NCBI RefSeq assembly: GCF_020103695.1
Contig: NZ_JAHXBF010000037.1
Location: 1 to 64,000, forward strand
Reading direction: 5' to 3'
From: Hyalangium versicolor
GTDB lineage: Bacteria; Myxococcota; Myxococcia; Myxococcales; Myxococcaceae
DNA: 64,000 nucleotides
The translations under genes and the position numbers were made by a program. This document shows positions 44,343 through 53,548 of the stretch, piece after piece (within the stretch, counting starts at the first letter, position 1; each line of letters starts with the position of its first letter). The notes under the pieces were generated by a model. That model did no database searches, was not told the origin of the DNA, and saw nothing but the letters and a program-made list of their open reading frames with translations.

Positions 44343-46271
44343 ATGACTGAAGCTCCATCGCCCGCCGGAACCCAGGCTCGAGCCTCCCGACGCGCGGGCC
44401 CCAAGTCCTCCCTTCTTCCGCTGACACGTCAGCTGACGTGTCCGCTGACACTCGCCGTACTTCTGACAGGGGCCTCCGCGTTCGCGCAGCCCCAGGGGCT
44501 CCCGGAGGTGGAGCTGGAGCGCCTGGTGCTCAACCCGAGCGGTCAGGGTTCGCTGTTGCTGGGCACCGGCGAGCTGCTGCCCGAGGGCAGCTACCGCTTG
44601 TCCCTGCTGGGGCACTACGAGAATGATCCCCTCGTCCTCTATCGAGGCGAGGACGACAAGCTGGGCTCGGTGGTGAAGCACCGCGTGACGGGGCACCTGG
44701 CGGTGGCCTACGGCCTGTCGGAGCGGGTGGAGGTGGCCTTGCAGGTGCCGGTGGTGCTCCTGCAGAAGGGCGATGACCTCACGGCGCTGGGTGTGGGCAA
44801 GCCTCGCGAGGGGGTGTCGCTGGGCACGCCGTACCTCACGCTGCGCTTCGGCCTGCTGTCCGAGCGCAATGACAACCCGGTGGACCTGGCGGTGGGCGTG
44901 CACGCGGGCCTGCCGCTGGGCAGCGCCGAGGCGCTGTCCCGGGAGAACTCGATTCGCGCGGTGCCCAGCGTGATGGTGGGCAAGCGGTTCGGGTTCCTCC
45001 GCGCCGCGTTGGACGCGGGCGTGTCGCTGCGCCCGAGCGCCACCTTCAGCGGGAACACGGATGTGGATGATGAGCTGGGCAACGAGCTGAACCTGGGCGG
45101 CGTGCTGGCCACCACGGGTGAGGGCCTGCGCGGCGAGTTGAACGTCGTCGGCCGGATCCCCTTCAAGGATGGCCTCGCCACCGTCGAGGCGCTGGCGGGT
45201 GCGCGGCTGCCTCTGACCGAGACCCTGGAGGGCTTCGCGATGGTGGGTGTGGGCTTCCAGCGGTCTCCCGGAACGCCGTTGTTCCGCGGGTTGCTCGGCG
45301 TGGCCTACGGCAGCGTGCCGCCCAAGTGCGTGGCGGGTGGCAAGCACAAGCCCGAGCAGTGCCCGGATCTGGATGATGACAGTGACGGGGTGGTGAATCG
45401 CGCGGACTCGTGCCCGCTGCAGGGCGGGCGGGTGGATGCGCAGGGCTGCCCGCTGAAGGACTCGGACAAGGACGGCGTGCTGGATGCGGACGACCGGTGC
45501 CCGACGGTGCCTGGTGAGGCCGCGCTCCAGGGCTGCCCGGACTCGGACAAGGACGGCATCGAGGATGCGGCGGACAAGTGCCCGCAGGCGGCCGGCGTGG
45601 CGCAGTTCCAGGGCTGCCCGGATGTGGACAAGGACGGCATCGAGGACTCGGTGGACAAGTGCCCGGCCGAGGCGGGCCCGAAGGATCGTCAGGGCTGCCC
45701 GGTGAAGGATGCGGACAAGGACGGCATCCTGGATGAGCAGGACAAGTGCCCGACCGAGGCCGGTATCCCCGAGCTGAAGGGCTGCCCGGCGAAGGACTCG
45801 GACAACGACACGGTGGCCGACCACCTGGACAACTGCCCCACCGAGGCGGGCCCCGCCGACAACCAGGGCTGCCCCGCCAAGAACAAGCAGGTCGTGTCCA
45901 TCGGTCAGACCGGTATCAACATCAAGGACACGGTCTATTTCGACACTGGCAAGGCGACCATCCAGAAGCGCAGCTTCCCGCTGCTGGATCAGGTGGCGAA
46001 CCTCCTCAAGTCGCACCCGGAGATCGAGAAGCTCCGCATCGAGGGCCACACGGACAACGCGGGCAAGCCGGCCGCGAACCTCACGCTGTCACAGCGGCGC
46101 GCCGAGGCCGTGCGTGACTACCTGATCAAGAAGGGCGTGGCGTCGCAGCGGCTCGATGCCAAGGGCTTCGGGCAGGAGCGGCCCATCGCCGATAACAAGA
46201 CAGCCAAGGGCCGGGCGACGAACCGCCGGGTCGACTTCGTCAACGCTACCAATGAGGGCACCCAGCAGTAA
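44343..46271 (+). CDS. OmpA-family protein with thrombospondin type 3 repeats, copy 2
   Basis: The product has 642 residues. It starts MTEAPSPAGTQARASRRAGP with a long positively charged signal region, then hydrophobic LTLAVLLTGASAFA. It has the same modules as copy 1: a barrel-like domain, thrombospondin-3 repeats (DSDKDGVLDADDRCP, DKDGIEDSVDKCP) and an OmpA domain (VYFDTGKATIQKRS, IEGHTDNAGKPAAN, RRVDFVN). The region 45719-45881 is 159/163 identical to 43161-43323, far more than the flanks. The gene lies 15 bases before the Ig-repeat gene, so the two are probably one transcript. Confidence 0.92.
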   Translation: MTEAPSPAGTQARASRRAGPKSSLLPLTRQLTCPLTLAVLLTGASAFAQPQGLPEVELERLVLNPSGQGSLLLGTGELLPEGSYRLSLLGHYENDPLVLYRGEDDKLGSVVKHRVTGHLAVAYGLSERVEVALQVPVVLLQKGDDLTALGVGKPREGVSLGTPYLTLRFGLLSERNDNPVDLAVGVHAGLPLGSAEALSRENSIRAVPSVMVGKRFGFLRAALDAGVSLRPSATFSGNTDVDDELGNELNLGGVLATTGEGLRGELNVVGRIPFKDGLATVEALAGARLPLTETLEGFAMVGVGFQRSPGTPLFRGLLGVAYGSVPPKCVAGGKHKPEQCPDLDDDSDGVVNRADSCPLQGGRVDAQGCPLKDSDKDGVLDADDRCPTVPGEAALQGCPDSDKDGIEDAADKCPQAAGVAQFQGCPDVDKDGIEDSVDKCPAEAGPKDRQGCPVKDADKDGILDEQDKCPTEAGIPELKGCPAKDSDNDTVADHLDNCPTEAGPADNQGCPAKNKQVVSIGQTGINIKDTVYFDTGKATIQKRSFPLLDQVANLLKSHPEIEKLRIEGHTDNAGKPAANLTLSQRRAEAVRDYLIKKGVASQRLDAKGFGQERPIADNKTAKGRATNRRVDFVNATNEGTQQ

Positions 46272-46286
46272 CGGGGGACCAGACAC

Positions 46287-49200
46287 ATGAACGGACTCAA
46301 AAAGACTCTCCTTCAAACCGCGTTGCTTGCGGTCACCGTTTGTGCCCTGCCAGCGCTGGCAGGCCCAGACACCTACGGGTTGGGCACAGGCAAGGACGGC
46401 GCGCTCACGGTCGCCGCAACGGGCCTTCAGGTGAACGCCTATGCGCAGGTGACGGCGGCCGCCTCTCCGGGAAACACCAGCATCACGGTGGGGACCACCA
46501 CGGGCTTCGCCAACGGCGATCTGGTGCTCATCCTCCAGATGACGGGCATCACGCCCGAGCCGCCGTCGGGTGGCTCCTCGCCGGTGGACGTGACGAATGA
46601 TGCCGTGGGCCGCTGGGAGCTGGCGCGGCTGACAGGCATCACCGCCTCGACCATGACCCTGGACGTACCGCTCGTGTACTCGTACGCAGCCACCGTCTCC
46701 CAGGTCATCCGGGTGCCCGAGTACACCACGGTGACCATCAACGCGACGCGCAACATCACCGCGCCGGCATGGAATGGCATGGTGGGCGGCGTCGTGGCGT
46801 TCCTGGCCAATGGCACGGTGACGAACAACTCTTCGCCGGGCTTCCTCGCCACTGGCAGGGGCTTTCGCGGTGGCACCTATGTGGATGACGTCAGCGGGGC
46901 CATCGGATGCACGGGCTTGGATGAGCCGTCCGCCACGGGAGCGGCCAAGGGCGAGGGCATCGCGTTCACGCGGTATGGCCCCACGCAGACGGGGCGCGGC
47001 CGGGTGGCCAACGGAGGCGGTGGCGGCGTGTGCTTGAACTCGGGCGGCGGCGGCGGCGGCAATGGCGGCTCTGGCGGCCAGGGCGGCAACAGCGATCTGG
47101 GCACGGACGGCAATCGCGCGGTGGGCGGCCAGGGCGGCGCGGCGCTGACGTTCGCGAGCCTGGATCACCTGCTGATGGGCGGTGGCGGTGGCGCGGGTCA
47201 CGGTGACGGCGCGTCGCCGTCGGCGGGCGGTGCGGGTGGTGGCATCATCTGGTTCCGGGCCAATGCACTGGCCGGGCCTGGGAGCCTGGCGGCCAACGGC
47301 GCCACGGGCGGCAGCACGTCGGCCCAGGATGGAGCCTCGGGCGGCGGTGGTGGCGGCACCATCTATATGCGTTTCGCCACCTCGGCGGCCTGCGGACTGA
47401 TCCAGGCCATTGGCGGCACCGGCGGCAGCGCGAACGGTGGCGTCCAGGTGGGCCCGGGCGGTGGTGGTGGTGGTGGCCGCATCCTGTACCAGCGGGCCAC
47501 TGGTACGTGCACTCCGACGGCAGCCTCCATCATTGGCGCGAGCGCGGGTGTGCAGCAGGACTCTTCCGCTCCGGGCGGATCGCCGTACGGGGCCGGTGCA
47601 GGCGTCAACGGTAGCTCCACCACGCTGACAACCGGCTTCCCGGCCACGATGCCCGCTCCGACGGTGACGACGCCGGCCAACGGTTCGCGGACCAACAACA
47701 CCAAGCCCCCCTACAACGGCACGCTGGCCACGACCGCTCCCACGGGCACCCAGGTCGCCATCTATGTGGACGGGGTCTTCGTGACGAATGTCACGCCCGA
47801 TGCCTCCGGCAACTGGACGTTCACGCCCACTGCGGCGCTGGCCGAGGGCAGCCACACCATCTACGCAGTGGCCGTCAACACGGCTCAGGCCGTGCAGAGC
47901 TTGAAGAGCAACACCAACACCTTCACGGTGGACACCACGCCGCCCGCGGCGCCCGTGGTGAGCACGCCGGCCAACAACTCGGCGATCAGCGACAACCGGC
48001 CGACCTACGTGGGCACGGCGGAGGCCAACAGCACCGTCACCGTGTACGTGGACGGCGTGCTGCTTGGCACTACCACGGCCAATGCCTCGGGAGTCTGGAG
48101 CTTCGTGCAGACCGCGGCGCTGCTGGAAGGCTCGCACACGGTGAGGGCGACAGCCACGGACGTGGCGGGCAACGTCAGCCCCAGCTCCAACACCAACACC
48201 TTCACGTTGGACTACACGCCGCCCGCGGCCCCGGTGGTCAACACGCCCCCGGATGGGGCTCGGACGAACAACCCCCTGCCGCTCTACACGGGCACGGCCG
48301 AGGCCAACAGCACCGTGAGGGTGTTCGTGGATGGCGTGTCGATTGGCACCACCACGGCGACCGCCACGGGCACCTGGAGCCTCGTGCAGCCCACGACGCT
48401 CGCGGACGGCACGCACACGGTGTACGCCACGGCCACGGATGCGGCGGCCAACGTCAGCCCCAACTCCAACACCAACACGTTCCTCATCGACACCGTGCCG
48501 CCGCCCGCGCCGGTGGTGATCAACCCGCCCAATGGCTCGGTCACCAACGACAACACGCCGACCTATAGCGGCAATGCGACCGGCGCCGTCAGCGTCACCA
48601 TCTACGTGGATGGCACCATCGTCGGCACTGCCTCGGTGATTGGAGGTTCCTGGACCTACACGCAGATCACCCCGCTGCCGGACGGCGTCCACACGGTGTA
48701 CGTGACCTCCGTGGATGCGGCAGGCAACGTCAGTGTCCAGTCCAACACCAACACGTTCACGGTGGACACCGCGCCGCCCCCGGCGCCTGTGGTCGTCACT
48801 CCGGCCAACGGCTCGACGACCAATGACAACACGCCGACCTACAGCGGTACGGCGGAGGCCAACAGCACTGTCACCGTCATCGTGGATGGCACGGCGGTAG
48901 GCACCACTATCGCTACCGCGACTGGTTCCTGGTCGTTCACGCCGACCACGCCGATCGCGGATGGCTCGCACACGGTGAAGGCTACGGCCACGGACACCGT
49001 GGGCAACACCGGCCCCGACTCGAACACCAACACGTTCACGGTGGACACCACGCCTCCGGGAGCACCGGTGGTGGTGACTCCGGCCAACGGCTCGCGGACC
49101 AATGACAACACGCCGACCTACAGCGGCACGGCGGAGGCCAACAGCACCGTCACCGTGTACGTGGATGGCACGGCGGTGGGCACCACCACCGCCAACGCGA

Positions 49201-52200
49201 GCGGCAACTGGACTTTCACGCCGACCACGCCGATCGCGGACGGTTCGCACACGGTGGCCGCTCGGGCCACGGATGCTGCGGGCAACGTCAGCGTCAACTC
49301 GAACACCAACACGTTCACGGTGGACACCACGCCGCCTGCTGCGCCTGTGGTGGTGACTCCGGCCAACGGCTCTCGGACCAACGACAACACGCCGACCTAC
49401 AGCGGCACGGCGGAGGCCAACAGCACCGTCACCGTCATCGTGGATGGCACGGCGGTGGGCACCGCCACCACGAACGCGAGTGGTGCCTGGTCGTTCACGC
49501 CGACCACGCCGATCGCGGATGGCTCGCACACGGTGAAGGCCACGGCCACGGACGTCGCGGGCAACACCAGCCCCGAGTCCAACACCAACACGTTCACGGT
49601 GGACACCACGCCTCCGGGAGCACCGGTGGTGGTGACTCCGGCCAACGGCTCGCGGACCAATGACAACACGCCGACCTACAGCGGTACGGCGGAGGCCAAC
49701 AGCACCGTCACCGTCATCGTCGATGGCACGGCGGTGGGCACCACCACTGCGGACGCGAGCGGCAACTGGTCGTTCACGCCGACCACGCCGCTGGCGGATG
49801 GCTCGCACACGGTGGCCGCCAGGGCCACGGATGCCGCGGGCAACACGAGCGTCAACTCCAACACCAACACGTTCACGGTGGACACCACGCCTCCGGGAGC
49901 ACCGGTGGTGGTGACTCCGGCCAACGGCTCGCGGACCAATGACAACACGCCGACCTACAGCGGCACGGCGGAGGCCAACAGCACCGTCACCGTGTACGTG
50001 GATGGCACGGCGGTGGGCACCACCACCGCGGACGCGAGTGGCAACTGGTCGTTCACGCCGACCACGCCGCTGGCGGATGGCTCGCACACGGTGGTTGCCA
50101 GGGCCACGGATGCCGCGGGCAACACGAGCGTCAACTCCAACACCAACACGTTCACGGTGGACACCGCGGCGCCCTCGGCCCCGGTCGTGACGACACCGGC
50201 CAACGGCTCGCGGACCAACGACACCACGCCGACCTATAGCGGCACGGCAGAGGCCAACAGCACTGTCACCGTGTACGTGGATGGCGTGTCCGTTGGCACC
50301 GCCACCACGAACGCGAGCGGCAACTGGACCTTCACGCCGACCACGCCGCTGGCGGATGGCTCGCACTCCGTCTACGCCACGGCCACGGATGCGGCGGGCA
50401 ACATCAGCCCCAACTCCAACACCAACACGTTCACGGTGGACAGCACGCCGCCCTCGGCCCCTGTCGTGAATGCTCCGGCCAACGGCTCGATCACCGGCGA
50501 CACCACGCCGACCTACAGCGGCACGGCCGAGCCTGGTAGCACCGTCACCATCATCGTGGATGGCAACCCCGTGGGCACCGCCACCGCGGATGGCTCGGGC
50601 ATCTGGACGTTCACGCCGACCACGCCGCTGGCGGACGGTTCGCACATGGTGCGCGCCACGGCCACGGATGCGGCGGGCAACACCAGCCCCAGCTCCAACA
50701 CCAACACCTTCACCGTGGACACCACGCTGCCCGCGGCTCCGGTGGTCGTCACTCCGGCCAACGGTTCGAGCACGACCGACACCACGCCGACCTACAGCGG
50801 CACGGCTGCTGCCGGCACCGCCACCGTCACGGTGTACGTGGATGGCACCTCGGTGGGCACCGCCACCGTGGATGCGAGCGGCAACTGGACGCTCACGCCG
50901 ACCACTCCGCTGGCCGAGGGCAACCACAGCGTCTACGCCACGGGCACCAACGCCGCGGGCAACACCAGCGGCAACTCCAACACCAACACGTTCAGCGTGG
51001 ACCTGACCGCTCCGGCGGCTCCGGTGGTGACGACGCCGGCCAACGGCTCGAGCACCAGCGACACCACGCCGACCTACAGCGGCACGGCCGAGGTGGACAG
51101 CACCGTCACCATCATCGTCGACGGCACCGTGGTGGGCACCACCACCGCGGACAGCAGCGGCAACTGGACGTTCACGCCGACCACGCCGCTGGCCGACGGG
51201 CAGCACACGGTGACGGCCACGGCCACGGATGAGGCGGGCAACGTCAGCGGCAACGCCAGCACCAACACGTTCACGGTGGATACGGGCGCTCCGGCGGCTC
51301 CGGTGGTCACCGCTCCGGCGAATGGCTCGAGCACCAACGACACCACGCCGGCCTACACCGGCACGGCGGAGCCTGGCAGCACGGTCACCATCATCGTGGA
51401 CGGCAACCCCGTGGGCACCACCACGGCGGACGCCAGCGGCAACTGGAGCTTCACGCCCACCACGCCGCTGACCGAGGGTGACCACACGGTGACGGCCACG
51501 GCCACGGATGCCTCGGGCAACACCGGCCCCGCGTCCAGCGGCAACACCTTCACGGTGGACCTCACCGCTCCGGCGGCTCCCGTCGTCACCACGCCGGCCA
51601 ATGGCGATGTGATTGCGGACAACACGCCGACCTACAGCGGTACGGCGGAGCCTGGCAGCACCGTCACGGTCATCGTGGACGGCAGCACGGCGGGCACCAC
51701 CACCGCGGATGCCAGCGGCAACTGGACGTTCACGCCCACCACGGGCCTGGGCAACGGCGAGCACACGGTGACGGCTACGGCCACGGACGAGGCGGGCAAC
51801 ACCAGCGGCAACGCCAATACCAACACCTTCACGGTGGACGCCTCGGTGCCCAACGCGCCGGTGGTGACGGGCCCCGCCGATGGCACGGTGACCAACGACA
51901 CCACGCCCACCATCTCGGGCACGGCCGATCCGGGCAGCACCGTGACGGTCCTCATCGATGGCACGGCCGTGGGCACCGTCACGGCGGACGCGAACGGTAA
52001 CTGGACGTTCACGCCCACCACGCCGCTGGCCGATGGCCCGTACACGGTGACGGCCATCACGACCAACGCGGCGGGCAATGCCAGCCCCGCGTCCAATGAG
52101 GTCCACATCGTGGTCGACACGGCGGTGCCCGATACGTCCATCGTCTCGGGTCCCTCGGGCGACACAGACACCACGAGCGCCACGTTCGACTTCGGCTCGA

Positions 52201-52508
52201 CCGAGGAGGGTGTGACGTATGAGTGCAGCCTCGATGGTGGCGAGTTCAAGCCGTGCTCGGATCCCACCACGTTCGAGGACCTTGCCGAGGGCGGACACAC
52301 CCTCAGCGTTCGTGCCAAGGACAGCGCTGGCAACGTGGATCCGACGCCTGCGACCGCGACGTGGACTGTCGTGAAGGCCAGCCCGGAGGACATCAACTTC
52401 CGTGGCGGCGGCGTGGGTTGCGCCTCGACGGGTGGAGATCGCTCGGCGCTGGCGATGATGGGCCTGGCGGTGCTCTCGGTGCTGCTGACCCGGAAGCGTC
52501 GCGCGTAG
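46287..52508 (+). CDS. AgmC-like giant Ig-repeat surface protein
   Basis: The product has 2073 residues. A signal peptide (MNGLKKTLLQTALLAVTV, cleavage near ALA-GP) is followed by an N-terminal domain, then a glycine-rich part (about 245-430). Sixteen tandem bacterial Ig-like units of about 93 residues (about 458-1946) have the pattern APVVVTPANGSRTNDNTPTY, GTAEANSTVTVYVDG, NWTFTPTTPLADGSHTV, TDAAGN. A last domain (TSIVSGPSGDTDTTSATFDF) precedes a MYXO-CTERM tail, VGCASTGGDRSALAMMGLAV with a basic end, for surface sorting. I liken it to adventurous gliding motility protein AgmC, with moderate confidence. The OmpA gene upstream could supply an outer-membrane anchor. Confidence 0.8.
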   Translation: MNGLKKTLLQTALLAVTVCALPALAGPDTYGLGTGKDGALTVAATGLQVNAYAQVTAAASPGNTSITVGTTTGFANGDLVLILQMTGITPEPPSGGSSPVDVTNDAVGRWELARLTGITASTMTLDVPLVYSYAATVSQVIRVPEYTTVTINATRNITAPAWNGMVGGVVAFLANGTVTNNSSPGFLATGRGFRGGTYVDDVSGAIGCTGLDEPSATGAAKGEGIAFTRYGPTQTGRGRVANGGGGGVCLNSGGGGGGNGGSGGQGGNSDLGTDGNRAVGGQGGAALTFASLDHLLMGGGGGAGHGDGASPSAGGAGGGIIWFRANALAGPGSLAANGATGGSTSAQDGASGGGGGGTIYMRFATSAACGLIQAIGGTGGSANGGVQVGPGGGGGGGRILYQRATGTCTPTAASIIGASAGVQQDSSAPGGSPYGAGAGVNGSSTTLTTGFPATMPAPTVTTPANGSRTNNTKPPYNGTLATTAPTGTQVAIYVDGVFVTNVTPDASGNWTFTPTAALAEGSHTIYAVAVNTAQAVQSLKSNTNTFTVDTTPPAAPVVSTPANNSAISDNRPTYVGTAEANSTVTVYVDGVLLGTTTANASGVWSFVQTAALLEGSHTVRATATDVAGNVSPSSNTNTFTLDYTPPAAPVVNTPPDGARTNNPLPLYTGTAEANSTVRVFVDGVSIGTTTATATGTWSLVQPTTLADGTHTVYATATDAAANVSPNSNTNTFLIDTVPPPAPVVINPPNGSVTNDNTPTYSGNATGAVSVTIYVDGTIVGTASVIGGSWTYTQITPLPDGVHTVYVTSVDAAGNVSVQSNTNTFTVDTAPPPAPVVVTPANGSTTNDNTPTYSGTAEANSTVTVIVDGTAVGTTIATATGSWSFTPTTPIADGSHTVKATATDTVGNTGPDSNTNTFTVDTTPPGAPVVVTPANGSRTNDNTPTYSGTAEANSTVTVYVDGTAVGTTTANASGNWTFTPTTPIADGSHTVAARATDAAGNVSVNSNTNTFTVDTTPPAAPVVVTPANGSRTNDNTPTYSGTAEANSTVTVIVDGTAVGTATTNASGAWSFTPTTPIADGSHTVKATATDVAGNTSPESNTNTFTVDTTPPGAPVVVTPANGSRTNDNTPTYSGTAEANSTVTVIVDGTAVGTTTADASGNWSFTPTTPLADGSHTVAARATDAAGNTSVNSNTNTFTVDTTPPGAPVVVTPANGSRTNDNTPTYSGTAEANSTVTVYVDGTAVGTTTADASGNWSFTPTTPLADGSHTVVARATDAAGNTSVNSNTNTFTVDTAAPSAPVVTTPANGSRTNDTTPTYSGTAEANSTVTVYVDGVSVGTATTNASGNWTFTPTTPLADGSHSVYATATDAAGNISPNSNTNTFTVDSTPPSAPVVNAPANGSITGDTTPTYSGTAEPGSTVTIIVDGNPVGTATADGSGIWTFTPTTPLADGSHMVRATATDAAGNTSPSSNTNTFTVDTTLPAAPVVVTPANGSSTTDTTPTYSGTAAAGTATVTVYVDGTSVGTATVDASGNWTLTPTTPLAEGNHSVYATGTNAAGNTSGNSNTNTFSVDLTAPAAPVVTTPANGSSTSDTTPTYSGTAEVDSTVTIIVDGTVVGTTTADSSGNWTFTPTTPLADGQHTVTATATDEAGNVSGNASTNTFTVDTGAPAAPVVTAPANGSSTNDTTPAYTGTAEPGSTVTIIVDGNPVGTTTADASGNWSFTPTTPLTEGDHTVTATATDASGNTGPASSGNTFTVDLTAPAAPVVTTPANGDVIADNTPTYSGTAEPGSTVTVIVDGSTAGTTTADASGNWTFTPTTGLGNGEHTVTATATDEAGNTSGNANTNTFTVDASVPNAPVVTGPADGTVTNDTTPTISGTADPGSTVTVLIDGTAVGTVTADANGNWTFTPTTPLADGPYTVTAITTNAAGNASPASNEVHIVVDTAVPDTSIVSGPSGDTDTTSATFDFGSTEEGVTYECSLDGGEFKPCSDPTTFEDLAEGGHTLSVRAKDSAGNVDPTPATATWTVVKASPEDINFRGGGVGCASTGGDRSALAMMGLAVLSVLLTRKRRA
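47650..52125 (+). repeat. Sixteen tandem 279-bp repeats in the Ig-repeat gene
   Basis: The 93-codon (279-bp) unit is repeated 16 times. Units 5 to 9 (roughly 48780-50170) are nearly identical at DNA level, while the first and last units have diverged. Reading frame and length are kept in almost all units. Such an array can change copy number by recombination. Confidence 0.85.
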
Positions 52509-52522
52509 CACCTCGTGGCCTG

Positions 52523-52577
52523 CCCGCTCCTAGAGAGCGGGCGGGCCCTGCGGCCCGGAGTGCCCTACTCCGGGCCG
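52523..52577 (+). terminator. Two hairpins between convergent genes
   Basis: CCCGCTC-ctaga-GAGCGGG (52523-52541) is followed by CGGCCCGGAGT-gccct-ACTCCGGGCCG (52551-52577), an 11-bp perfect stem. They lie just after the Ig-repeat gene and may end transcription from both sides. No T tract is present. They overlap the 3' end of the small minus-strand ORF. Confidence 0.5.
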
Positions 52578-52793
52578 TGCGAAGTTCGAAGGGGCTTCAC
52601 GCGGTTCGGCGTGCCCTCCGCCTGGCGTCCCTGGCTGCTGGGGCAGTGCTTTGAGTTCGTGGAGCTTGTCGCGAGCAACCTCATGCTGAGCATCCTTCAC
52701 GAGGATGCGTTGGTAGAGCCCGATCTTCTTTGCCGGGCCGCGCGCGAGGGCTGCTTCGAGAGTGAGAACTTGCCGCTCAGCGGCCTCCTTCAC
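52530..52793 (-). CDS. Small ORF coupled to the DUF5953 gene
   Basis: The product would have 87 residues from a GTG at 52793 that overlaps the DUF5953 stop (GTGA). The first 55 residues are helical (ERQVLTLEAALARGPAKKIG, ILVKDAQHEVARDKLHEL). The last 30 read like non-coding sequence and are encoded by the hairpins, so the end may be eroded. I do not recognise a family. Coupling to two upstream genes suggests it was part of the operon. Confidence 0.45.
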   Translation of the reverse strand: MKEAAERQVLTLEAALARGPAKKIGLYQRILVKDAQHEVARDKLHELKALPQQPGTPGGGHAEPREAPSNFARPGVGHSGPQGPPAL

Positions 52794-53548
52794 CCCGGAG
52801 TGACGCGCCCGCCGATCTCCGGGAAGCGCTCGTAGGTCCGCAAGAGCGCTTCTAGATGGGCGGGGTTGTCAAGATTGAGCGGTGCATTCGTGAGCTGCAC
52901 CACCCACCCGCCCGACGCCGTGCGCCGCGCTCGCGTGAGCAACTCGGCGTCGCGGGCCGGGTCCGGGAACCCGATCGCTTGCGCGGCAGCGGCGGACCAG
53001 AAGTTCAGCCACCCAAGGGAATAGGGAATCTCTGGCGAGCGGATGTGGTCGAAGAGCTTCAGGGCGGGCAACCCCCGGCGTGGGGACGGCGGTCCTTCCA
53101 GCGTGGGTGCTGTCTGATACGCGATGTCCAGCGCAGCGGCATCCGGCGTCGCATGCCCCCAGAACGCGCGTGCGCCCTCCGCTACGCCCTCCAGCATCTG
53201 CGCCGCTGCCGCGATAACGGCCTCGTCTAGCGGCAACTTCGCATGAACGTGGAGTTGCGGCTGGCCGCCCGGGCTGAGGATTGCTGGGCTCTGTCTCCCC
53301 GCAACCGTCACAGGGTAGCTCTCGTCGCCATTGCACAGGAGCGGGAGCTTTCCGCGTCTTGTCGCCTCAACGAGCCAAGCGTCGCGTTGCGGTAACTCGA
53401 TGGGGCGCCCTCCTTCGCCCACTTCCCACTTCAGGAGCAAGCCGGGCAGCGCCCGTTCCATACCACTGACGACAGCGAGTGTGCGGCCGTCATTGGCCAC
53501 GAGCGCTGGCGCGTAGACGGCCAGAACGAGGCGATCTCGAGTGGTCAT
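52790..53548 (-). CDS. DUF5953 family protein, probable immunity protein
   Basis: The product has 252 residues from the ATG at 53548, whose ATGA overlaps the stop of the DUF6310 gene; an ATG at 53557 is possible. Blocks are RDRLVLAVYAPALVANDGR, SPGGQPQLHVHAKLPLDEAV, KLFDHIRSPEIPYSLGWLNF and WVVQLTNAPLNLDNPAHLEA. I recognise DUF5953, a myxobacterial family I have seen next to DUF6310 proteins. It has no signal peptide. The cytoplasmic location and coupling to a lipoprotein suggest the immunity half of a pair. Confidence 0.75.
   Translation of the reverse strand: MTTRDRLVLAVYAPALVANDGRTLAVVSGMERALPGLLLKWEVGEGGRPIELPQRDAWLVEATRRGKLPLLCNGDESYPVTVAGRQSPAILSPGGQPQLHVHAKLPLDEAVIAAAAQMLEGVAEGARAFWGHATPDAAALDIAYQTAPTLEGPPSPRRGLPALKLFDHIRSPEIPYSLGWLNFWSAAAAQAIGFPDPARDAELLTRARRTASGGWVVQLTNAPLNLDNPAHLEALLRTYERFPEIGGRVTPG

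Noticed and set aside
47650-52125. Tandem array considered as CRISPR or satellite DNA
   Set aside because: The period is 279 bp, in frame, and codes for Ig-like domains; there are no spacers.
46089-52511. Minus-strand open frame of 2140 codons antisense to the Ig-repeat gene
   Set aside because: It exists because the repeat's codon bias leaves one antisense frame without stops; the product is an Arg/Gly/His-rich repeat, and there is no ribosome-binding site.
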